DNA from: Gammaproteobacteria bacterium
GTDB lineage: Bacteria > Pseudomonadota > Gammaproteobacteria > Ga0077536
DNA: 64,000 nt
Direction of reading: 5' to 3'
Assembly: GCA_024234975.1 (NCBI GenBank)
Contig: JACKNH010000005.1
Span: 186,001 to 250,000, forward strand
The notes beneath the pieces were generated by a model. The model was given only the letters and a program-made list of their open reading frames with translations, did no database searches and was not told the DNA's origin. The position numbers and the translations under genes are program-made. How positions within the stretch are numbered: the first letter of the stretch is position 1; each line of letters starts with the position of its first letter. Shown here piece by piece: positions 57,142 through 64,000 of the stretch.

Positions 57142-57740
57142 CGGCCCTCTGCAGCGAGTTTAAGTGCCGTCATCGCCAGGCGCCTGCCGGCGGCAATGCA
57201 GATTCTCGTCTCCCGTTCATCAAGCCCCCGGTTGTTGTCGCTGCCGGCGACATGACTCGGACCATACGGCGTACCGCCGCTGGTGGTCGCCATCAGGTCC
57301 GGATCACTGTAGGGCACACCGACGATGACCATACCGTGATGGAGCAGCGGCAACATCATCGAGAGCAAGGTTGATTCCTGGCCGCCATGCAGTGAACCGG
57401 TGGACGTGAATACCAGCGCCGGTTTGCCAATCAGGCTGCCCGATAACCAGATATCTGATGTCCCGTCGAGAAAATATTTCAACGGCGCCGCCATGTTGCC
57501 GAAACGGGTGGGTGAACCCAGCGCCAGTCCGGCGCATTCACGCAGGTCAGCGCTGTCTGCATAAGGCGGACCCTCGGCCGGAATGTCCGCCACAGGCAGA
57601 GCTGGTGGCGCGACCACGGGTGGCACCGTGCGCAGGCGGGCCGCGGCGCCGGGTACCTGTTCGATACCACGCGCAATGCATTCCGCCATCGCCAATGTGT
57701 GGCCGTGGCGCGAGTAGAACAGTACGAGAATCTCCTGCAT
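57138..57740 (-). CDS. wrbA: NAD(P)H:quinone oxidoreductase WrbA
   Basis: WrbA is a flavodoxin-fold enzyme that reduces quinones by two electrons, limiting redox cycling. It is 200 aa. The FMN phosphate loop is FYSRHGHTLAMA (about 8-19), and SPTRFGNMAAPLKYFLD and TGSLHGGQEST match the WrbA family. It lies 39 nt after arsC on the same strand. Confidence 0.93.
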   Translation of the reverse strand: MQEILVLFYSRHGHTLAMAECIARGIEQVPGAAARLRTVPPVVAPPALPVADIPAEGPPYADSADLRECAGLALGSPTRFGNMAAPLKYFLDGTSDIWLSGSLIGKPALVFTSTGSLHGGQESTLLSMMLPLLHHGMVIVGVPYSDPDLMATTSGGTPYGPSHVAGSDNNRGLDERETRICIAAGRRLAMTALKLAAEGR

Positions 57741-57779
57741 GAACGGGTCCGTTTCAGTACTTGCGCGCAGTCGGCGGAT

Positions 57780-58133
57780 TCAGGTCTGCAGCAACGTTTC
57801 GATGTTTTCGGGTGGTCGACCGAGTACCGCACGACCTTCATGGACGACAATCGGCCGTTCGATCAACACCGGTGCTTGCACCATGGCGTCGATGATGGCC
57901 GCATCCGGCAATGTCGGGTCGTCCAGTCCGAGTTGCCGGTAGGCGTCTTCACCCCTGCGCAACAGTGCCCGCGGCGCCATACCCAGCATGGCAAGCAACG
58001 ATCGCAATGTTGTGGCGTCGGGCGGAGCTTGCAGATACTCGATGACAACAGGTTCGATGCCGCGTTCATTGAGCAGCGCGAGGGTTTGTCGCGATTTGGA
58101 ACAGCGTGGATTATGATAAATCGTGTATGTCAT
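57780..58133 (-). CDS. arsC: Arsenate reductase (ArsC, glutaredoxin-coupled type)
   Basis: This 117-aa thioredoxin-fold protein has the ArsC signature NPRCSKSR with catalytic C11 and the ERPIV segment near 92 that holds an arsenate-binding arginine. It reduces arsenate to arsenite with glutaredoxin. No arsenite pump or ArsR is nearby, so it is the housekeeping arsC-wrbA pair. A YffB-like role is a less likely alternative. Confidence 0.88.
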   Translation of the reverse strand: MTYTIYHNPRCSKSRQTLALLNERGIEPVVIEYLQAPPDATTLRSLLAMLGMAPRALLRRGEDAYRQLGLDDPTLPDAAIIDAMVQAPVLIERPIVVHEGRAVLGRPPENIETLLQT

Positions 58134-58170
58134 GTCCGCTTCCGCCTTTGCCGCCGCGTAGTGTAGCGCG

Positions 58171-59412
58171 ATGAACCTGCCGGCGCAGGCAAACGTGCTG
58201 CGCGATTCAGTGGCCGGCTTTGTGCGCTATCTGAGCCTGCGGTTCCGCCAGGATCAATGTGCGCGCGCAGCCTCGGCCCTGGCCTATACCTCGCTGTTGG
58301 CGCTGGTGCCGCTGTTCACCGTGTTGATGGTGTTCTTTTCCATGTTTCCGGCCTTCGATTCGCTGCGCGAGAATCTCGAGGCATTCACCTTTGAGAATTT
58401 TGTACCGGGTTTCGGCGGCACGGTGCGCGAGTACCTGACCGAATTCGCTGACAAGGCGCGCGGGTTGACCACTGCGGGCATCGGCGTGCTCATCTTCACC
58501 GTGCTCGCGATGATGTCCACCATCGAGGAGACGTTCAATGTCATCTGGCGGATCGAGCGGCGGCGTCCGTTCTGGTTGCGCTTTCTGGTCTACTGGGCTG
58601 TTCTGACTCTCGGCCCGCTGCTCATCGGAGTCGGACTTGCCGCAACGTCGTACGTGGCATCGCTGCCGCTCATCGCGCAAACGGGTTCCGTCAAGTTGCT
58701 GGGTTTGCTGCCCCTGGTCACCACCACCCTGGCGTTCATGATCGTCTTCAAGGCGGTGCCGAACCGGCGGGTGCCGTTACGTCACGCGGTGATGGGCGCC
58801 GTGGCCGCGAGCCTGCTGTTTGAACTCGCCAAGCGCGCGTTCACCTGGTACGTGGTCAATGTGCCGGGTCAGGAAGCCATCTATGGCGCCTTCGCTACGC
58901 TGCCGGTGTTCCTGGTATGGATCTATCTGTCATGGACGATCGTGTTGTTCGGCGCTGAAGTCACGCAGTGCCTGACGACCTACCGCGTGTTGGGTCGCCG
59001 GCATGTCCAGGGTATGCCCGGCAACGACCTCTATACCGCCTTTCGTATCTTGTTGCGTTTGCATGAGGCGCAACACGACGGCCACGGCGTCACCGAAAGT
59101 GAAATGGTATCAAGGGAACCGGATCTGGCATTCATCGACGTCGCCAGAATCACTGACCTGCTGGGCAAGGCAGGCTGGATCAGCCGGACCGAAAATTATC
59201 GCTGGATGCTGGCGCGCGACATGCACGAATCAACGCTGTACGACCTGGTCGCGGTGGTGCCGTCATCAACCATGCGTTCACACATGCCTCTGCTGCATGC
59301 CGACCCGGCCGACCCGGCCGACGCGCGCCTCGGCGAGGTCCTGGCGCAGATGGAACATCATCGCAGCGAGTTGTTCGGGATGCCGCTGTCGCAGCTCATG
59401 CACGGTAATTGA
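58171..59412 (+). CDS. YihY/BrkB-family inner-membrane protein
   Basis: This 413-aa protein has an N-terminal membrane domain of about six helices (to about residue 285) of the YihY/virulence factor BrkB family, with ALAYTSLLALVPLFTV and FLVWIYLSWTIVLFGAE. It is followed by a soluble C-terminal domain of about 125 residues. The family was once called ribonuclease BN, wrongly. Transport function is not established. It is divergent from arsC by 37 nt and overlaps the next gene tail to tail by 17 nt. The C-terminal part has a short DPADPADA micro-repeat. Confidence 0.85.
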   Translation: MNLPAQANVLRDSVAGFVRYLSLRFRQDQCARAASALAYTSLLALVPLFTVLMVFFSMFPAFDSLRENLEAFTFENFVPGFGGTVREYLTEFADKARGLTTAGIGVLIFTVLAMMSTIEETFNVIWRIERRRPFWLRFLVYWAVLTLGPLLIGVGLAATSYVASLPLIAQTGSVKLLGLLPLVTTTLAFMIVFKAVPNRRVPLRHAVMGAVAASLLFELAKRAFTWYVVNVPGQEAIYGAFATLPVFLVWIYLSWTIVLFGAEVTQCLTTYRVLGRRHVQGMPGNDLYTAFRILLRLHEAQHDGHGVTESEMVSREPDLAFIDVARITDLLGKAGWISRTENYRWMLARDMHESTLYDLVAVVPSSTMRSHMPLLHADPADPADARLGEVLAQMEHHRSELFGMPLSQLMHGN

Positions 59413-60865
59413 ATTGATCGAAGGCCATTGTTGATTTCAGCGCTGTTCCGGCAGTGATGGTCTGCGCGGCGTCGCCGGCGATGATCTCCAGGATCTGTTC
59501 CGGTCGGAACAATCCGGGGCTGGTAAGAATCGTGTGGTCGCCACCCGGCGACAGTGGGCCGAGAATCAGCCCGGGCCGCGGAGTGGTGAGGATTTCCGGG
59601 CCATCCAGTGCGCGCAGGCGTACCGCGCGCGCGGCGCGGGCAAGATGCTGGATACCAGCCTTGACCGTACCGCCGGCATCCTCCAGTAACCAGGCGACAA
59701 CACCGACTGTCCAGCGGTTTTCGCTGTCGCCACGCAGAATCACCACATCACCAACCCGTATCCTGTCCTTGGGAACCGAGCGCGTGCAGACCATGCGGCC
59801 GCCCGGATTTTCATTGATGAGGTCCCAGGAATTCTCCGCCGCCACGTCGGTACCGTGGGCAGACGACAATTCGGCATGCGTGTTGAGCAGGCCCGCAACC
59901 AAGAGGATCCGGCCGCTGGCGGATTGCCTGGCGTAGCGGCGCACCGGTGTTGCGGACCAGGCCTGCACGAGGTAATCCAGCAGGCGGGGAGAGAGCGAAT
60001 CGCGCATCAATTTCTGCTGTGCGCCGCGGGCCTGCGCTTGCGCGAGCTGACGTTGGCATTGCCGTGCCAGCGCCGAACAATCGAGTGTTCGCAGAAATTT
60101 CGTCACCTGGGACACCGATACCTTGGAATAGCTCATCGGCGCCGAGGCGCGGCGCATGTCGATGACGAAACTGCTGTTCGGTCGTGCCGCAGGATCGAAT
60201 GGCTTCACCACTGGTGGTTCAGTGGCGCGGCGCGCGAGCTCGTAGACCTGCCACACATCATTCGCTTCAAGCTTATGTGGATCGGCTACTGCACAGGCCG
60301 AGACCGCGGCATAGACACGGGCGATCGTCGTATTGGTGTCGCCGGCGCCATCAGGATCTTCATAGAGTTCGTCCACCAGCTTCAGCAAGGTGGCGTCATC
60401 CACCAATTGGTGCATGGCCTTCCAGAGGTCGGGTGTCGCGCCCAGGTATTCCTGGTAACCCAGAATCAACGAATGCGCATAGGCGGTTGCGGCCAGCAAC
60501 ATGGCGCGCCCGGAACGTTTCGGGGAACCGAACAGGGAGCGCTGTGACAGCATTTCGTGCGCGCCTATCCGGCTGCCATCAGCGATGGACGTCGTAATCT
60601 GGCGCAGCATGGCGATCTGGCTGTAGCGCTGGGCGGGGATCTGGGTGGCGCCCAGGCCGGTGGACCGTATCCTGCTGTTCAACAGGTAGAGGTAGCGCGG
60701 CCAGTACAGTGTCATCAATTCCACGCGTTGCGCGGGTTTTACCGCGGCTTCGGCGGTTCGCCGCAACCCGGTTGCCAGCGCGCGCAGGCAATGATCGGTT
60801 TCGGTATAGGGCAGCGTATCCAGCCAGTCGTCGAGATGGGCCGGGCGTAATTCAACCTGATTCAT
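59396..60865 (-). CDS. FimW/PilZ-like hypothetical protein
   Basis: This 489-aa protein has no signal or membrane helix. The first 300 residues look all-helical with no motif I can name. Residues about 340-420 resemble a degenerate PilZ-like barrel: INENPGGRMV, then VGDVVILRG and WTVGVVAWLLEDAGG. This pattern recalls FimW-type proteins, which bind cyclic di-GMP and act in pilus-linked surface behaviour. The canonical PilZ RxxxR upstream is not certain (RRYARQ is the nearest). The functional link is tentative. Confidence 0.5.
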   Translation of the reverse strand: MNQVELRPAHLDDWLDTLPYTETDHCLRALATGLRRTAEAAVKPAQRVELMTLYWPRYLYLLNSRIRSTGLGATQIPAQRYSQIAMLRQITTSIADGSRIGAHEMLSQRSLFGSPKRSGRAMLLAATAYAHSLILGYQEYLGATPDLWKAMHQLVDDATLLKLVDELYEDPDGAGDTNTTIARVYAAVSACAVADPHKLEANDVWQVYELARRATEPPVVKPFDPAARPNSSFVIDMRRASAPMSYSKVSVSQVTKFLRTLDCSALARQCQRQLAQAQARGAQQKLMRDSLSPRLLDYLVQAWSATPVRRYARQSASGRILLVAGLLNTHAELSSAHGTDVAAENSWDLINENPGGRMVCTRSVPKDRIRVGDVVILRGDSENRWTVGVVAWLLEDAGGTVKAGIQHLARAARAVRLRALDGPEILTTPRPGLILGPLSPGGDHTILTSPGLFRPEQILEIIAGDAAQTITAGTALKSTMAFDQFNYRA

Positions 60866-61064
60866 GCGCCGCGTTCCGATCGTTGCCGGCGGGCAGTCTG
60901 CAGGTGACGGGCGCTGCCGTTATGACCGAATCGACCGCGTAATGAGCCCACCATTGCCCCCCGGCTATGACACTCTGGTCTGGTCATGATAACAAACGGT
61001 AAGCGAACCATGGCCCGTACCGGCGGCCAGTCAGTAACCCCGGGTCCCGCCGCGATTGCACTCG

Positions 61065-62771
61065 TCAACTCAGGTGTTGTTGAACCGTGGCAAGAATATC
61101 GGCGATGGGGACGTCGGTGCTCTGCGCCGCCGTACGCGTCTTGAATTCGACAGTGCCGGCGTCCAGACCTCGATCGCTGGTGACGATCCGGCACGGGATG
61201 CCGATGAGTTCCATGTCGGTAAACATTACGCCGGGACGCTCGCGGGTATCGTAATACACCACTTCGAGCCCGGCCGCCGTCAGTTGTTGATACAAGGCAT
61301 CCGTCGCCTCGCGCAACCTTTCCGACTTATGCATGTTGATCGGACACAGCGCGACCTGGTACGGCGCAATGGTGCTGGGCCAGATGATGCCATTGTCGTC
61401 GTGGTTCTGTTCAATGGCAGCCGCCACCAGACGAGACACCCCGATGCCATAGCAACCCATCACCATCGTGACCGAGCGGCCCTGGTCGTCCAGCACCGTG
61501 GCGCGCATGGCTTCGCTGTATTTGGTGCCGAGTTGGAAGATATGACCAACCTCGATACCCCGTTTGATTTCCAGGGTACCCTGGCCAGCTGGCGACGGGT
61601 CGCCGCGCACCACGTTGCGGATGTCCTCCACCCGGGTCAGTGGAACGTCACGCTCCCAGTTGACGCCCGTGAGGTGGGCGCCATCTTCGTTGGCGCCACA
61701 GACGAAATCGGCCAACTGCGCGGCGGCGTTGTCGACTATCAGCGGCACTTTGCAGTCGACGGGGCCCAGTGAACCCGGACTGCAACCGGTGACGCGCCGG
61801 ATGGCTTCCGCTGAGGCCATACGCAGCGGGCTGGCGACGCCGGCCAACTTCTGTGTTTTGACCGCATTCAATTCATGGTCACCGCGCAGAATCAGCGCGA
61901 CCACTTCGGAGTCCTCGCCCGCCACCAACAATGTCTTGACCACCCGGACCGGGCTCACGGTCAGAAATTCGGCGACGTCGGCAATGGTGTGCTTGCCAGG
62001 GGTGGCGACTTTGGTCATCGCCGCCGTCGGTGCGGCACGCTCACCGGCCGGCGCCGCGGCAGGCACCAGTTCGACGTTGGCGGCGTAGTCGTCGGCGGTA
62101 CTGAAGGCGATCAAGTCCTCACCGGCATCAGCCAGCACATGGAATTCATGCGAGGCGCTGCCGCCGATATTGCCGGTATCCGCCAGCACGGCGCGGAATT
62201 CCAGACCCACGCGCTGAAAGATCCGGGTGTAGGTCGCATACATCTGCTGGTAGGTCTGTTCCAGCGAGGCCTTGTCCAGATGGAAGGAATAGGCGTCCTT
62301 CATCAGGAATTCGCGCGCCCGCATGATGCCGAAGCGGGGCCGGATTTCATCGCGGAACTTGGTCTGGATCTGGTAGAAATTCGCCGGCAGCTGTTTGTAG
62401 CTGCGCAGTTCACCGCGCACGAGACCGGTGATGATTTCCTCGTGGGTCGGTCCCAGACAGAACTCGCGGTCGTGCCGGTCGGTGAAGCGGAGCAATTCCG
62501 GCCCGTATTGATCCCAGCGGCCGGATTCCCGCCACAACTCCGCGGGCTGTACGCCGGACATCAGCACTTCCTGGGCGCCGGCGGCGTCCATTTCGGCCCG
62601 CACGATGGCTTCGACCTTGCGCAATACGCGCAGGCCCAGCGGCAGCCAGGTGTAAATGCCACTGGCGAGTTGCCGGATCATGCCGGCTCTGAGCATCAGC
62701 CGATGGCTGACCGTTTCAGCATCCGCCGGCGCGTCGCGCAGCGTAGGGAGCAGGTATTGGGAGATTCGCAT
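61065..62771 (-). CDS. proS: Prolyl-tRNA synthetase ProS
   Basis: ProS charges tRNA-Pro. It is the bacterial class II form of 568 aa, with motif 2 region FRDEIRPRFGIMRAREF, an inserted editing domain (about 224-407) that deacylates Ala-tRNA-Pro, motif 3 GCYGIGVSRL and a C-terminal anticodon-binding domain. It is divergent from the acetolactate synthase gene across 117 nt. The 199-nt gap after it shows no clear terminator. Confidence 0.97.
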   Translation of the reverse strand: MRISQYLLPTLRDAPADAETVSHRLMLRAGMIRQLASGIYTWLPLGLRVLRKVEAIVRAEMDAAGAQEVLMSGVQPAELWRESGRWDQYGPELLRFTDRHDREFCLGPTHEEIITGLVRGELRSYKQLPANFYQIQTKFRDEIRPRFGIMRAREFLMKDAYSFHLDKASLEQTYQQMYATYTRIFQRVGLEFRAVLADTGNIGGSASHEFHVLADAGEDLIAFSTADDYAANVELVPAAAPAGERAAPTAAMTKVATPGKHTIADVAEFLTVSPVRVVKTLLVAGEDSEVVALILRGDHELNAVKTQKLAGVASPLRMASAEAIRRVTGCSPGSLGPVDCKVPLIVDNAAAQLADFVCGANEDGAHLTGVNWERDVPLTRVEDIRNVVRGDPSPAGQGTLEIKRGIEVGHIFQLGTKYSEAMRATVLDDQGRSVTMVMGCYGIGVSRLVAAAIEQNHDDNGIIWPSTIAPYQVALCPINMHKSERLREATDALYQQLTAAGLEVVYYDTRERPGVMFTDMELIGIPCRIVTSDRGLDAGTVEFKTRTAAQSTDVPIADILATVQQHLS

Positions 62772-62888
62772 GGGACGGCAATTTTGTTGTCAAATTGTCT
62801 AATGTGCAATAGCACCCCCCGCGACCACCTTGATCTATGGCCGGATTCCAATTACGGTAGCCCGCTTGCATAAAAATCAGGAGTTATT

Positions 62889-64000
62889 GTGGTGGGCGAA
62901 CAACTACGCGGCGCCGAAATATTTGTCCGGGCGCTCGCGGATGAAGGCGTCGAATTCGTTTTTGGCTACCCGGGCGGTGCCGTTCTGCATATCTACGATG
63001 CGCTGTTCAATCAGGATCTGATCAAGCACATTCTGGTACGCCATGAACAAGGCGCGACCCATGCCGCCGACGGTTACGCCCGCGCCACCGGCAAACCCGG
63101 TGTAGTACTGGTCACGTCCGGCCCCGGCGCCACCAATGCCGTCACCGGCATCGCCACCGCCTACATGGATTCCATTCCGATGGTCGTATTCACCGGCCAG
63201 GTCGCGCGCTCATTGATCGGCAACGACGCGTTCCAGGAAGTGGACTGCATCGGCATCACCCGGCCCTGCGTCAAGCACAGCTTCCTGGTGGAGCGGGTCG
63301 AAGATCTTGCCCCCACGATCAAGAAAGCATTCTATATCGCCACCACCGGCCGACCCGGCCCCGTGGTCGTTGATATTCCCAAGGATGTCACTGCGGACAT
63401 CACCGAATACCAGTATCCCGAATCGGTGGATATGCGCTCGTACCGGCCGACCGTCAAAGGTCACCCGATGCAGATCAAGAAGGCGGCCGGGCTGATTCTC
63501 GAAGCGCAGCGGCCGATGATTTACACCGGTGGCGGCGTGATTCTGGACAACGCGGCCGAGGCCTTGACCGAATTCACCCGGGCGCTGGGCTACCCGATCA
63601 CCCAGACGTTGATGGGACTGGGCGGCTATCCGTCTTCTGATCGTCAGTTCATCGGCATGCTGGGCATGCATGGTACCTACGAAGCCAACATGGCCATGCA
63701 TCATTGCGATGTGTTGGTCGCAGTCGGCGCGCGCTTTGATGATCGCGTCACCGGCGATCTCGCCAAGTTCTGTCCGAACGCCAGGATCATCCAGATCGAC
63801 ATCGATCCTTCTTCGATCGCCAAGAACGTGCCGGTGGATGTGCCCATCGTCGGCGGCTGCGACAGCGTGCTGCGGGATTTGAACGCCATCATCCGCAAAT
63901 CCGCCCGCAAACCCATGGGTGAAGATGACCCGTGGTGGCAGCAGATTCGCGATTGGCAGAAGATCAAGTGCCTGGAATACGACCGCAAGAGCCAGCTGAT
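62889..64000 (+). CDS. ilvB: Acetolactate synthase large subunit, 5' part
   Basis: The frame stays open to the window edge, covering about 370 codons. It encodes the thiamine-diphosphate enzyme that starts valine, leucine and isoleucine synthesis. The ThDP domain shows FGYPGGAVLHIYDAL near residue 25, the catalytic glutamate E53 (VRHEQGATHAA) and SGPGATNAVTG. The central FAD-type domain follows, with VGARFDDRVTGDL. The GTG start at 62889 has AGGAG 5 nt upstream; GTG 62892 is equally possible. ilvI is an alternative name for the same role. The small-subunit gene should lie beyond the window. Confidence 0.94.
   Translation, partial: MVGEQLRGAEIFVRALADEGVEFVFGYPGGAVLHIYDALFNQDLIKHILVRHEQGATHAADGYARATGKPGVVLVTSGPGATNAVTGIATAYMDSIPMVVFTGQVARSLIGNDAFQEVDCIGITRPCVKHSFLVERVEDLAPTIKKAFYIATTGRPGPVVVDIPKDVTADITEYQYPESVDMRSYRPTVKGHPMQIKKAAGLILEAQRPMIYTGGGVILDNAAEALTEFTRALGYPITQTLMGLGGYPSSDRQFIGMLGMHGTYEANMAMHHCDVLVAVGARFDDRVTGDLAKFCPNARIIQIDIDPSSIAKNVPVDVPIVGGCDSVLRDLNAIIRKSARKPMGEDDPWWQQIRDWQKIKCLEYDRKSQL

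Noticed and set aside
59303..59332. GACCCGGCC tandem micro-repeat in the yihY-family gene
   Set aside because: Two and a half copies encoding DPADPADA; ordinary low-complexity coding sequence.
62802..62873. A 24-codon frame upstream of the acetolactate synthase gene as an attenuator leader peptide
   Set aside because: It has only three Leu codons and no Ile or Val run, and no terminator/antiterminator pair follows it.

Overview
This window is GC-rich bacterial chromosome with no mobile element, CRISPR array, rRNA or tRNA gene that I could recognise. Gene content and order indicate a gammaproteobacterium. The dcw cluster runs on into lpxC, dciA, an M23 peptidase, secA, argJ and a mutT-type gene. 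The pilB-pilC-pilD-coaE-zapD and clpB/pgeF/rluD/bamD blocks, and pilS-pilR, resemble the arrangement in Pseudomonas-like genomes. LpxC and BamD show a diderm envelope, and the MurE DNPR motif suggests meso-diaminopimelate peptidoglycan. I cannot name a genus.

Layout. (1) 1-17.7 kb, + strand: the dcw cluster from the 3' part of ftsI through murE, murF, mraY, murD, ftsW, murG, murC, murB, ddlB, ftsQ, ftsA and ftsZ, then lpxC. All ten junctions from ftsI to ftsQ overlap. dciA (- strand) and an M23 peptidase follow. (2) 17.8-22.8 kb, +: secA, argJ and a Nudix protein with an unusual C-terminal half. (3) 22.8-33.9 kb, -: pilB-pilC-pilD-coaE-zapD (type IV pilus motor, platform and prepilin peptidase, CoA synthesis, Z-ring accessory), clpB with a sigma32-like promoter, and an overlapping rluD-pgeF-ZIP transporter operon. 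(4) 33.9-38.6 kb: bamD (+) facing nadE, with a long inverted repeat between them; sucC-sucD-nadE run on the - strand. (5) 38.9-51.7 kb: a small zinc-ribbon membrane protein, pilS-pilR, then pilA behind a sigma54 promoter with a phased operator array. After pilA comes a glycan locus: a GT-C/TPR membrane protein, a polyprenyl-phosphate-type GT2, two GT4-like enzymes and a methyltransferase on the + strand. A flippase-like membrane protein, a second methyltransferase and a DegT sugar aminotransferase converge on it from the - strand. (6) 51.9-64 kb: suhB and trmJ (divergent), DUF2066-perM-hda-BPSS1780, wrbA and arsC, yihY, a FimW/PilZ-like protein, proS, and the 5' part of the acetolactate synthase large-subunit gene.

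How they work together. Most of the window is core growth machinery: wall precursor synthesis, the divisome, lipid A, secretion, replication control (dciA, hda), proteostasis and central metabolism. The accessory interest centres on type IV pili. The sensor-regulator pair sits directly upstream of its likely target pilA. pilA is followed by what looks like a dedicated pilin- or surface-glycosylation pathway, while the assembly genes pilBCD lie 14 kb away. The most notable signals are the 20-bp-phased TGACG operators and sigma54 promoter of pilA, the pilA-linked glycan locus, the 29-bp inverted repeat between bamD and nadE, and a PilB that has lost its tetracysteine motif. No entirely new system is evident; the glycan locus is the best candidate for undescribed biology.
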